From Kangiella aquimarina DSM 16071 (GTDB lineage: Bacteria > Pseudomonadota > Gammaproteobacteria > Enterobacterales > Kangiellaceae), in the NCBI RefSeq assembly GCF_000374105.1, contig NZ_KB893650.1, positions 614,862 through 678,861 on the forward strand: a stretch of 64,000 bases of DNA, given 5' to 3'. A program made the position numbers and the translations under genes. Shown piece by piece: positions 45,731 through 54,463 of the stretch (its first letter is position 1; each line of letters begins with the position of its first letter). The notes under the pieces are model-generated. The model saw only the letters and a list, made by a program, of their open reading frames with translations, was not told the DNA's origin and made no database searches.

Positions 45731-47632
45731 CTAATCTTCTTTCAGCACATAAATCTCGCCATCAAAACTGCCCTGAATGGTTAGGTTCTGATTGGTCAAT
45801 GCTGCCAGATAATCCAGTTGTTGGCGTCTTATAATCTGGCCCGGTACCAATAGTGGTATGCCTGGTGGATAAGGTGTCACTAGGCCGGCACAAATACGAT
45901 TTTCGGTTTCAGAAATGGGGATACATTCGCGTTCCCCAAAAAATGCTTCATTCGGTAGACAGGCCAGTTCGATGGGTGGGAGGTTATCCGGTATTTTGGA
46001 ACGTCTACTTGAGGTGGTGAGTTTTACCCGGCCACTGTCGAGCTTTTTTAGTGCGTTATAGAGACGAATGATTTTGGAACGGGTACCGCCAAGCGTTAAC
46101 AGAACTAATATAGTACTGTGGGTGTACTTTTCGATTTCGAGTCCCACTTCGTCCAACAAGTATTTGTGAATGTCTTTATGTGAGTATGGTAGTTCACTGA
46201 TATCGATCAGGATCTTCAGTGGGTCATGTCCCATATTATCCGATTCAAAATGTGGGAATATATGTTTGAAGTCTTCGCCATCGAGCACTTTGATTTTATT
46301 TAACGAGGCCATTTGTTGTTTGAATTCTGCAACATGATTTAGCAGCGAATTTAAAATCTTATAACCTTCCATCTCCAGCTGTTTATGGCACACATCCAGC
46401 GAGGCAATTAGCTGATATTTTGGGGAGGTGCTGGCATAGATACTGAAAATCTCGCGGAAGAAATCTTCATCAAACTCAGGGTCATTGATGTGAATGTAAG
46501 AGGCCTGCGAAAAAGCAGACACCACTTTGTGCGCTGAATGCGTGACATAATCAGCGCCAGCGTTAATTGCCGAATAATAACGAAACTGTGGGTGGAACAG
46601 AGAATAAGCAAACCAGGCTTCATCAATAAACACCTTGATGTTGTGACTATGGGCTAAATTCACCACTTGTTTTAAATCGCTTAACAGGCCATCATAAGTG
46701 CAGCCGGTCAACACCAGTAACTTTGCATCAGGGTTTTGCTCAATCGCCCTCTTCATATCTGCCAGCGACGGCGGTGCAAATATGCCGTACTTGGGATTGA
46801 GGATGCTGGATAGATAAATGGGCATGCTACCTGACTGCAAAATGCCGTAATGAACGGACTTGTGGCAGTTGCGATCGATAATGACCTTATCGCCTTTGCG
46901 TAGCAGCGTTTGCAGAATAATTTTGTTCGAGGTAGACGAACCATTGGTCACGAAATAGGTGCGCTTCACTTCAAAAGTCGTGGCTGCGGCCTGTTGGGCT
47001 CTTCCGATGTAATTGGTACTGTCAGAAAGTGAACCCAGCGAGTCGACCGAAACCGATAAGTCGCCGACAAAAACATTGCGGCCATAAAACTGATAAAAGT
47101 CTCTAATGTAGGGTGAGTTTCGGAAGCTGGCGCCGCCGCTGTGCCCCGGGGTGTGCCAGGAGTCATTAGACTCAGCCACATAGCGTTTGTAAGCCGTCCA
47201 GAAAGGAGTCTCGCATCGGTCATCAAAATCGTTGATGATATAACCGAGAATGGACTCGGGATCGGATAGCACATCATCCTTGAAAAAGAAGGATTCGATA
47301 TCTTCTGATTCATTAACGATATCCAACCCTTTGCTATCATCTCCTAATACATAAACAGGTAATTCAAGTCGGATTGACTTTAACTCGCTGATAAATTGAG
47401 CATAACGATTGGCAATGGCGTTTTCTCTAATTTGCCAGCTGAGAATAACTGCCTGTATGTCACCGTCATCATGAATATACTCCAGACCTTTGGCCAATGT
47501 TTCGCACTCAATCACCTCTAGCGTCACATCAGTACGCTCAAAATTATCGATGGTTTTAGACAGATTATGAGTTAATTCAGAAAGAATAGACTTGTCGTCT
47601 TCAATCAGAAGAATTTTCAGTAAAGGAAGCAC
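45731..47632 (-). CDS. Orn/Lys/Arg decarboxylase family protein (PLP)
   Basis: The 633-residue protein has an N-terminal receiver-like 'wing' domain (about 5-125; KILLIEDDKSIL), whose phospho-acceptor position seems replaced (VILSWQ), then a fold-type I PLP domain. It shows DSWHTPGHSGGASFRNSP, FVTNGSSTSNKIILQ, FIDEAWFAYSLFHP and the PLP lysine in THSAHKVVSAFSQASYIH. A short C-terminal domain ends it. Inducible decarboxylases of the family are about 710-750 residues, so this one is shorter. It likely decarboxylates a basic amino acid to a polyamine, but the substrate is not clear. The start is GTG. It is the last gene of a four-gene operon. Confidence 0.87.
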   Translation of the reverse strand: MLPLLKILLIEDDKSILSELTHNLSKTIDNFERTDVTLEVIECETLAKGLEYIHDDGDIQAVILSWQIRENAIANRYAQFISELKSIRLELPVYVLGDDSKGLDIVNESEDIESFFFKDDVLSDPESILGYIINDFDDRCETPFWTAYKRYVAESNDSWHTPGHSGGASFRNSPYIRDFYQFYGRNVFVGDLSVSVDSLGSLSDSTNYIGRAQQAAATTFEVKRTYFVTNGSSTSNKIILQTLLRKGDKVIIDRNCHKSVHYGILQSGSMPIYLSSILNPKYGIFAPPSLADMKRAIEQNPDAKLLVLTGCTYDGLLSDLKQVVNLAHSHNIKVFIDEAWFAYSLFHPQFRYYSAINAGADYVTHSAHKVVSAFSQASYIHINDPEFDEDFFREIFSIYASTSPKYQLIASLDVCHKQLEMEGYKILNSLLNHVAEFKQQMASLNKIKVLDGEDFKHIFPHFESDNMGHDPLKILIDISELPYSHKDIHKYLLDEVGLEIEKYTHSTILVLLTLGGTRSKIIRLYNALKKLDSGRVKLTTSSRRSKIPDNLPPIELACLPNEAFFGERECIPISETENRICAGLVTPYPPGIPLLVPGQIIRRQQLDYLAALTNQNLTIQGSFDGEIYVLKED

Positions 47633-47702
47633 TATAAGTTCCAGCTATGTTATGACTTGCGATAAGCATACATAAAAGCAGGACCAGAAAGCAAAGCAGG
47701 AA

Positions 47703-48398
47703 TTATTCTTCTAGCAGTTTTTCAAAGGTAAGCATTTTAATAAAGGTGGAATCGAGACAGAGTTCAAGTTGCTGGATCCATTCAAAAATAACTTCAAGAT
47801 TGTTCCAGCTGTAGTAGTTGTAGTCGGCGTCGTTGAGCTTTGGGAAGCTATCAAGAAACTGACTTAAGGATTGCTGAAGAATTGGTTCGGGTATAAACAC
47901 ATTGGGATCAGAAAGGGATAACCGTGCTGCCGCCTGCAAGATACGCAAATTAGAGAAAGGGACGGCTGTAACTTGTGACAAATCCGCAGGTTTGGCTTCC
48001 GTCAATTCACCAAGAGTTTTGAAGCCTGACCTGGTCAGAGCCAGCTGGATTTTGTTGGTGGCTAATTTAAGGTAACGAACAGGAAGCTTGGACAGGTAGT
48101 TATAAGCATTGATGCTGGGTATCCCTGTTTGCTTGAATTGCTTAAGCGAATTACGGTTCTTCTTAGATTTAGCGTCATAGGTTACTTCTAGCTGCCAGCC
48201 ATCCTTTGCTAAGGGATAGCGTTTGGTATCAAGATTAAGGTTGTGACTGTTGGCTGATTCAGGGTGTTGCCCCATGCGCACCTTGATGGACGATATCTCC
48301 ACCATCGGTGCGTCATAAAATGTACTGGTGCTGGCTAGGGCAGAGGTTAACTCGCCATGCACCAGATGAACCATGTCTTCTAAATCAACCCTTGGCAT
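47703..48398 (-). CDS. Protein of unknown function with HhH-like segment
   Basis: A 231-residue soluble protein. The N-terminal part (LEDMVHLVHGELTSALAST, then VEISSIKVRMG and WQLEVTYDA) is a helix followed by beta strands. The central segment (RSGFKTLGELTEAKPADLSQV...LRILQAAARL, about 122-160) resembles a helix-hairpin-helix. The C-terminal third is helical. No family is recognised. It lies 5 bases after the second paralogue gene on the same strand and 70 bases before the decarboxylase, so the four genes probably form one operon. Confidence 0.65.
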   Translation of the reverse strand: MPRVDLEDMVHLVHGELTSALASTSTFYDAPMVEISSIKVRMGQHPESANSHNLNLDTKRYPLAKDGWQLEVTYDAKSKKNRNSLKQFKQTGIPSINAYNYLSKLPVRYLKLATNKIQLALTRSGFKTLGELTEAKPADLSQVTAVPFSNLRILQAAARLSLSDPNVFIPEPILQQSLSQFLDSFPKLNDADYNYYSWNNLEVIFEWIQQLELCLDSTFIKMLTFEKLLEE

Positions 48399-48403
48399 AA
48401 TGC

Positions 48404-49258
48404 TTACCTGATTGACTTAAAGTTAAGCTCGATTTCACTGTAGATATTGGCAGTGGTGGTCGATGCCTGAGGATCGCGATTATTGGCAGGCTTGATAGCA
48501 ACCTTCACATCCTTTGCTAAGGTAGGTTTTAAAATACTGGCCTTTAAATTAGGATTGGAAACTAAGCGACTGCGTACATCAAATGTTTGCTTATCAATGA
48601 CTGATTTACGAAGTGAATCTTTCAGCTTAATGCGTTTATCAAGCACTGCTTTTTTAGCTTTAGGTTTTGGCTTAGGTTTAGCCGCATTGCCGTTAGAAGG
48701 AGCAGGCTCTTGTTCGGTTTCTTCGCTTTCCACTGAGGTATTGAACGTAAACTTGGCATTAATTTTTCCGCTGTCGACAATGATATTGGAAAACCCATGC
48801 TCTATTGCATTAATCATTGCTTGGCGTTTTTGTTGAGCAAAAGGTCTTGCTGCAGCACGGTAAATTTCCAACACGTCATTGTTGGTAAATTTATTCTTTT
48901 TGGCAGATTCACTTTCACTTAAATCCAGTCCTAGATGCTCAAGGATAGCCGGTGATTCAGGGCTGTTGCCTTTTTTTACTTTGTAGGGCGCACCTTCGTA
49001 AATGGCATGAACATTTTTGTCACTGTTTGCTGGAAAATAACTTTTTAGCAATCGATCAATCTGATCCAGAAATACGTCATCCTGTAGCAAATTATCAACG
49101 AACAATTCTTCTGGTTGGCTAACCAGTTCTTTAATTTCTAGCAGCTTTTCTTCTTGCTCCGCTTGTGAAGTGACCACTGCATCAAACACTTCGGAAATGA
49201 GCTTCGCCACAAACTCGGCGAAGCCCATATCAGCGGGCGTCAAAATTTCTTCTGACAT
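48404..49258 (-). CDS. Unknown protein, paralogue B of the two-gene pair
   Basis: A 284-residue soluble protein sharing three conserved blocks with the upstream gene product: N-terminal MGFAEFVAKLISEVFDAV (versus IGFPEFTTKLVSDVFDSL), middle GFSNIIVDSGKINAKFTFNT (versus GLLRLVIEQGEIETRLTFNT), and the end IYSEIELNFK (versus IYGRVHLNFK). A Pro/Lys-rich linker (KPKPKPKAKKA, near 190-200) splits it. The architecture vaguely recalls DUF2589-type proteins, but I cannot confirm this. Lies 13 bases after paralogue A. Confidence 0.65.
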   Translation of the reverse strand: MSEEILTPADMGFAEFVAKLISEVFDAVVTSQAEQEEKLLEIKELVSQPEELFVDNLLQDDVFLDQIDRLLKSYFPANSDKNVHAIYEGAPYKVKKGNSPESPAILEHLGLDLSESESAKKNKFTNNDVLEIYRAAARPFAQQKRQAMINAIEHGFSNIIVDSGKINAKFTFNTSVESEETEQEPAPSNGNAAKPKPKPKAKKAVLDKRIKLKDSLRKSVIDKQTFDVRSRLVSNPNLKASILKPTLAKDVKVAIKPANNRDPQASTTTANIYSEIELNFKSIR

Positions 49259-49271
49259 GGTGGTCTCCCGC

Positions 49272-50051
49272 TTAGTCTTGATCTAATGGTAGGTAATCAG
49301 TTTTAAAGTTCAGATGCACACGACCATAAATTTGTACGCTACTACTTGAGCGGTCAATATCGGTCTTAGTAGCGGTTGAAACTTTAACACTGTTATAGGA
49401 GGTTGAAGCTGAAGCTTTAACCCAGCCTGATAAAAGACCACCGGTTTTTGCTTTAGCTCGGAAGTTAAAGTCCTTACGGTTGTAATCGGTAGAACGATTT
49501 TGCAGATAAGATGAACCGTAAGTGTTAAAGGTCAGGCGTGTTTCAATTTCACCTTGTTCAATGACTAAGCGAAGTAGACCTTGCTTAACCATTTCTTTAA
49601 GAAGTGTATATTTATCAGCAGCAAGGCGATTGGCAACTGCATCCAGAATTTTCTGGAATTTGGTATCATCAAGTGAACCGTGAGTGACAACTTTATTGTC
49701 AGAGTCGATACCGGCGTCTTTGACTTCAACGGCTTTGTTAAGATCCGCTGCCTGTGCCTGTGTCAGAGAACCTCCGGGCTTAACGACAGGATTACCATCA
49801 TTATCAGCGCCTACAACTTTAGATAAGAACTGTAGTAGCATATTGCCATCAATGTCATCCTTGGTGTCATTGATAAATGCCTGCAGTGATTTACCGGTTT
49901 CTTTTAACAGCTCAACGTAAGCTTCGGTTTGACGTAAGTTAGATGCAATTAATGAGTCAAATACATCACTTACAAGTTTGGTAGTGAATTCGGGAAAACC
50001 GATTTCGGGTAGGTGGGTAGCCAGTTCAACGGCTTCATTGCTTCCAGACAT
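49272..50051 (-). CDS. Unknown protein, paralogue A of the two-gene pair
   Basis: A 259-residue soluble protein, first gene of the operon, with AAGGAG before its ATG. It shares the N-terminal GF-EF--KL-S-VFD block, the middle I--GEI--RLTFNT block, and the C-terminal IYGRVHLNFKT block with paralogue B. Between the last two is a Ser/Thr/Lys-rich stretch (KASASTSYNSVKVSTATKTD) that looks like repeated beta strands. No signal peptide, membrane segment or catalytic motif is visible. A structural or ligand-binding role is possible. It diverges from the Omp85-like gene. Confidence 0.65.
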   Translation of the reverse strand: MSGSNEAVELATHLPEIGFPEFTTKLVSDVFDSLIASNLRQTEAYVELLKETGKSLQAFINDTKDDIDGNMLLQFLSKVVGADNDGNPVVKPGGSLTQAQAADLNKAVEVKDAGIDSDNKVVTHGSLDDTKFQKILDAVANRLAADKYTLLKEMVKQGLLRLVIEQGEIETRLTFNTYGSSYLQNRSTDYNRKDFNFRAKAKTGGLLSGWVKASASTSYNSVKVSTATKTDIDRSSSSVQIYGRVHLNFKTDYLPLDQD

Positions 50052-50340
50052 AACTTTCTCCTTGTCTTTGGTTTTGGTTAGTAAAACTGATTACAGAAAA
50101 CCACTTGCTCATCATGAGACCTGTGTCCTTCCTGTATTTGAGTAACCATTTAAAATTCCATTTGTCAGTGATGCTAGTTAATGGCTTATACTTTGTCAAT
50201 AACCATAGATAGTCAAATTTGCATTGCTAACTCTATGAAAAGATTTGAAAAAATCAATACATGACAACTGAGTATAGTCGTTCTATTATGAAAATAGAGA
50301 CGGGTTGGTTTGTCATGCTAAATTAAGAAAAGGACCTATA

Positions 50341-51933
50341 TTGAAGGCTTGTAGAGCAATTGTAGCGGTAGCAAATCTGATGGTGGTGGCAGCCATGCTG
50401 ACGATTACTGCCACCATTGGGCAAGCCGAAGAGCAAGTCAAAATTGAAAAAATTCAGATTACAGTCAATCCCATTTTTAGTGAGGAAGAAAGAACTGGAT
50501 GGCTGTATGAAACTGCAGACAAACTGCACATCGATACCTACCCCTATGTTATCCGTCGTCTATTGCCTTTCAAGGAAGGCGACTTGATTAATCTGCGCAC
50601 CGTTGATGAAGCGGAAAGGATCTTGCGTTCCAAATCATTCTTACGTGATGCCCGAGTGACCTGGCAAAAGTCAGAAAACGGCGGCATTATTATTGATGTT
50701 AATACGTGGGAAAACTGGACCCTGGTACCTAAGGTGGATGTCAGCCGAAAGGGAGGCGTCACTGAATATTCATACGGAATCGAAGATGATAATTTACTTG
50801 GACACGGCCTTAGAGCCACTATGCTCTATTTCAAGGAGCAGCAAAGAAGCGGCTATTCGCTCGTCCTGTCTTCTCAGGTCTCAACTGAAAATCATCTACA
50901 GGCATCTCTGGTTCTATCTGACACATCAGATGGTGAGCAATATTCTTTGGGTCTAAGCAAGCCTTTCTACACTTTGGATGATGAATGGGGTGCTGAGCTT
51001 TATATCAATACCGAGCGTCGAGAAGACACCATCTACAGTAATGATGAAGAGATTAATGTCTTTGGTCATGAGATCGACCATTTTGAAGGGTCTTATGGCA
51101 TATCTGAAGGTCTAGTCAATGATCGAACCATTCGCTATGAGTTTGGTTATACCCAACGAAAAGATACTTTCATGGAGTCGCCATTAACCATCGGGCTCCC
51201 GCAAGAACGTGACTTCAGCTATCCATGGTTAGGATTGGAGTACATTGAAGATAACTTTATCAAAACCCGAAACTTGTACCTGATTGGTCGAGTAGAGGAT
51301 GTTCAGCTGGGCTGGCGGCATAATGTCAGGTTGGGTGTTAATACCAGTAACTCCGAATACCAGAAAGCACTCCATTGGTATTGGTATTCACGTTATACCA
51401 ATCAAATAAATGAGGAACATATTTATACCACCTGGCTGTCTGGTGAGGGGGTTGAGCCTGAAAATGGATTGTCTCCTACTTACTATTACTCATTGGGTTA
51501 TGAATATTTCCATCACGCTTCGGATACTCGAATCTGGTATGGCAAACTGCAATTTTGGGGGGCGGAGAATCCTTTCATCGATAGACCAATATCCATTGGC
51601 GGAGAGTCTGGCTTAAGAGGTTACCCGTTACAGTATCAGCATGGTGATCAAGCTTATCTGCTAAACCTGGAGAAGCGATATTATCCCGGAATTAATCTAT
51701 TCAAACTGGTTGATGTCGGATTTGCAGCCTTTACAGATATTGGCAGGGCAAGAGGTGATACCTTGTATCCTAATCAGGAGGAGGGGACTCTGGTGTCAGT
51801 AGGGCTCGGTATCCGCTTATTCTTCTCACGCTCCAGTGGCCGCAATCTGGTCAACATTAATTTTGCTAAACCAGTTAACTCCGATTTTCTCAGTGAGTGG
51901 GATTTTAGTATCACCGCAACCACCAGTTTTTAA
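50341..51933 (+). CDS. Omp85 (BamA/TamA)-family outer membrane protein
   Basis: I start at TTG 50341, which has AAAGGA 6 bases upstream and begins a signal peptide (cleavage after TIGQA, near 29); the frame is open from 50305. The 530-residue product has one visible POTRA-like domain (about 30-120; RRLLPFKEGDLINLRTVDEAERILRS...) followed by a roughly 16-strand barrel and the L6-type motif IGGESGLRGYP, ending in a C-terminal aromatic residue (TSF). Having a single POTRA separates it from BamA (five) and TamA (three). Its client is unknown. It diverges from the paralogue operon. Confidence 0.85.
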   Translation: MKACRAIVAVANLMVVAAMLTITATIGQAEEQVKIEKIQITVNPIFSEEERTGWLYETADKLHIDTYPYVIRRLLPFKEGDLINLRTVDEAERILRSKSFLRDARVTWQKSENGGIIIDVNTWENWTLVPKVDVSRKGGVTEYSYGIEDDNLLGHGLRATMLYFKEQQRSGYSLVLSSQVSTENHLQASLVLSDTSDGEQYSLGLSKPFYTLDDEWGAELYINTERREDTIYSNDEEINVFGHEIDHFEGSYGISEGLVNDRTIRYEFGYTQRKDTFMESPLTIGLPQERDFSYPWLGLEYIEDNFIKTRNLYLIGRVEDVQLGWRHNVRLGVNTSNSEYQKALHWYWYSRYTNQINEEHIYTTWLSGEGVEPENGLSPTYYYSLGYEYFHHASDTRIWYGKLQFWGAENPFIDRPISIGGESGLRGYPLQYQHGDQAYLLNLEKRYYPGINLFKLVDVGFAAFTDIGRARGDTLYPNQEEGTLVSVGLGIRLFFSRSSGRNLVNINFAKPVNSDFLSEWDFSITATTSF

Positions 51934-52152
51934 TTTTACTCCCTTCAGTCACTGCAAAAGTTTCTGCAAAATCTATTGTGATGTGTGTCTCCAAACATAA
52001 TTTGTCATACATTCTTCATGCTTTCCCAAAAATGGTACAGTTATTTGAGCAGCGAAATGTTCGGTTACATTTACTAACAACGGTACCGCTCTTTTTCGTG
52101 TCTGATAAGTAGAAACAAGACATTTGTTTAGACACTGAAAAGGAGTAAGGAT

Positions 52153-52269
52153 ATGAACACTAAAACCCATAAAACACACGAATTTGATGTGCAGGATTAT
52201 GTACTGGATGCATGCTGGGCAGTCATTGCGGTTTTACTGGTAGGTATGATTATTTTCAGTATAATTTAA
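52153..52269 (+). CDS. Tiny membrane protein 1 (38 residues)
   Basis: ATG 52153 has a very strong ribosome site (AAAGGAGTAAGG). The 38-residue product has a charged head (MNTKTHKTHEFDVQDYVLDA) and one membrane segment (CWAVIAVLLVGMIIFSII). It closely resembles tiny protein 2 at 53207: both read HE-(F/Y)-D-x-(Q/E)-D and then a Cys and hydrophobic helix. The two flank a membrane-anchored transcription regulator, suggesting a shared system. It is too short for standard gene calling. Confidence 0.72.
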   Translation: MNTKTHKTHEFDVQDYVLDACWAVIAVLLVGMIIFSII

Positions 52270-52369
52270 CGAAGACAGGTAACTTTTGATGACTTTTGTG
52301 GTCAAAGGATTCGAAGTCCGCTATTAGAGTCCTTAATATTTTAGCCCGTCGAGAGACAAGGAACTGGCT

Positions 52370-53020
52370 ATGCCTCACACCGAGCGATGCTTTAATCTTG
52401 TTGACTGGCAGGTTGATCCTGCCCTCAACAGGCTTACCATCGACAACCAATCTTATGATCTTGAACCAAGAGTCATGCAGGTTCTGGTTTGCCTGTATGA
52501 ACACGCGGAAGAGCTGGTTTCAAAAGACGATCTACTGGGCGAGGTGTGGCATGGTGTTTCCATTACTGATGATGCTATTTATTGCAGCATATCGAAATTG
52601 CGTAAAACATTTAGACAGGTCGAAGAGCACCGAAGTCCCCAACTGAAAACTATTACACGCCAGGGCTATATGCTATGCCTTGAACCTGCCTATAGTATTT
52701 TGCAGGGTGATAATGAATTAAGAAACAAATCCAACGGTCATTTTCAATATGGCCGACGCCATGATGACAGGGCACCGATTTCACATAACGGCACAAATGG
52801 TCATTCATTTTCTATCTCGGACGAGATTAAATCAGAGAAAAAAGCTAAACGGCTGGCCAGCCCTGCTGAGCTGAAAACCATTAACTTGCGTATATTTGTT
52901 GATAAGCAGAAAGCTGGTGACTATCAAGACACAGTAAATAAGCATAAGAAGCTTAAACTTGTATTGTTAATACTACTGTCTCTTCTGTTGGTGCAGTCCA
53001 TTATTATCGTTTTTTCGTAA
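52370..53020 (+). CDS. ToxR/CadC-like membrane-anchored transcription regulator
   Basis: The 216-residue protein has an N-terminal OmpR-type winged helix (about 8-105; LEPRVMQVLVCLYEHAEELVSKDDLLGEVWHG, then SISKLRKTF, ITRQGYML). A charged linker of about 85 residues follows. It ends in a single membrane segment (LVLLILLSLLLVQSIIIVF, about 195-214) with almost nothing beyond it. So it lacks the periplasmic sensor domain of CadC or ToxR and would need a partner in the membrane to sense. The two small membrane proteins encoded on either side are candidates. AAGGAAC precedes the ATG. Confidence 0.86.
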   Translation: MPHTERCFNLVDWQVDPALNRLTIDNQSYDLEPRVMQVLVCLYEHAEELVSKDDLLGEVWHGVSITDDAIYCSISKLRKTFRQVEEHRSPQLKTITRQGYMLCLEPAYSILQGDNELRNKSNGHFQYGRRHDDRAPISHNGTNGHSFSISDEIKSEKKAKRLASPAELKTINLRIFVDKQKAGDYQDTVNKHKKLKLVLLILLSLLLVQSIIIVFS

Positions 53021-53206
53021 CACTTGAGTTATTTTTGCACCATTTGTCTTAAGAAAGTCTGACGAATAGCTAAACAATACTGCACGACTTGATCTAAGTC
53101 ATTGCTTTTGAAGGGTGTAAAAGATTCAGGCCCCGAACAGGACATTCAAGCTAACTTGTCAAATACTATAAGCTCATTGGATAACAGCGAGAGCAAGGAG
53201 AAATCC

Positions 53207-53335
53207 ATGAAGCCTAAAGCAATTAAGCCGAAACATGAGCACGAGTATGATGCAGAAGATGTCTTTTTAAATGTTTGTCAGGGTGCTGTTGCAGCCTTAT
53301 TGGTAACTATTCTGATCTACAACATTTTTGTTTAG
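53207..53335 (+). CDS. Tiny membrane protein 2 (42 residues)
   Basis: I start at ATG 53207 with AAGGAG 6 bases upstream, rather than the longer frame from 53102. The 42-residue product has a charged head (MKPKAIKPKHEHEYDAEDVF) and a single membrane segment (VCQGAVAALLVTILIYNIFV). It is a paralogue of tiny protein 1. Its 3' end overlaps the 3' end of the convergent heptosyltransferase gene by 39 bases. Confidence 0.72.
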   Translation: MKPKAIKPKHEHEYDAEDVFLNVCQGAVAALLVTILIYNIFV

Positions 53336-54379
53336 AACATTCTCTATTACTTGATCAACTAATCGGGTCACCTGTTCAACAGATATCTGTTGCATCAGGT
53401 TGTCCCCTTTTAAGCGATACCCCCAAGGAAGGTCTTCCACATTACAATTAAGCTGCTGGGTCGCATTCTTAGTATAGGCATCAGCAACATAATCCAAATA
53501 TAGATAGGGGCCTGTTCGTCTGGGATTGCTATGAGCGTATAAACCAATGACGGGTGTACCTTGAGTAACTGCCATATGAGCAGGCCCTGAGTCCGGTGCG
53601 ATAACACATTGAGCAGCTTTAAGCGTTGCCAGCAGTTGTTTTAAATTGGTTTGGCCAATCATATCGATAATCGGACTTTTGCTGTGACTTAAAATACTAT
53701 CACCCAGCTCACGCTCCATAGTGCTCGGCCCGCCAGTCATCACCACCTTAAAACCTTTACTGTGGCAATAATCTGCTACTTTGGCGTAGCGTGCTGCCAG
53801 CCAGTTTCTCTCAGCCTTACTTGCCCCCGGCGAAATAACAATAAATGGTTCCTGAGGAAGTTGATTCTCTGCCCATAGTTCTATTTCCCTGGGCAGTGGA
53901 ATATTCCATAAAGGATCACTGTCCGGTACTCCAATGGCACGAGCAAAATCACGAAAACCTTCCAATACGTGCATCCCTTTGCTGTCGGTAATATGGTGAT
54001 TCACAAATAAGGAGTGTAATTCCTTACTACGCTTTTTTTCAAAGCCAAGTTTGATTTTGGCAGGAATAAAATAGGCCGCAAGATTGGCGCGGAAGGCTAA
54101 TTGCATGTGCAGGAGAATGTCGTATTGACGCTCTTTCATTACCTTACGCAATTCAGCGTATGCTTTAATACCTTTGATTTTATCAAAGACTATAAACTCA
54201 ACACCGGGTAAGTTTTTTAACAGCTGGGCTTCTACCTTTCCAATCACCCAGGTAATGAGTGCTTCAGGATATTGACGTTGAATAGCCTGCACGGTGGATA
54301 CTGCATGACAGACATCGCCAATGGCAGAAAGACGCAAAATGCAGATAGCCTGCGGCGATTGAGGAAAGTCTTTTAACAC
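53297..54379 (-). CDS. GT9-family heptosyltransferase (LPS core)
   Basis: GT9 enzymes transfer heptose from ADP-heptose to the LPS inner core on the cytoplasmic side of the membrane. I take GTG 54379 (VLKDFPQ.. ICILRLSAIGDVCH) with AAGG upstream; the longer frame from 54478 would overlap the divergent KdkA gene. The 360-residue product shows the GT9 opening RLSAIGD, VISPGASKAERNW and the nucleotide-sugar site CVIAPDSGPAHMAVTQGTPVIGLYAHSNP. It diverges from kdkA. A second GT9 lies at 62409, so the two may add different heptoses. Confidence 0.9.
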   Translation of the reverse strand: MLKDFPQSPQAICILRLSAIGDVCHAVSTVQAIQRQYPEALITWVIGKVEAQLLKNLPGVEFIVFDKIKGIKAYAELRKVMKERQYDILLHMQLAFRANLAAYFIPAKIKLGFEKKRSKELHSLFVNHHITDSKGMHVLEGFRDFARAIGVPDSDPLWNIPLPREIELWAENQLPQEPFIVISPGASKAERNWLAARYAKVADYCHSKGFKVVMTGGPSTMERELGDSILSHSKSPIIDMIGQTNLKQLLATLKAAQCVIAPDSGPAHMAVTQGTPVIGLYAHSNPRRTGPYLYLDYVADAYTKNATQQLNCNVEDLPWGYRLKGDNLMQQISVEQVTRLVDQVIENVLNKNVVDQNSYQ

Positions 54380-54463
54380 AGTATGGCCTTGAAAATTAGG
54401 GACTTGCGACGATTTTAATGTATAGTAGGCGATAAACCAACCATCAGTCCCGCATACGTTTCT

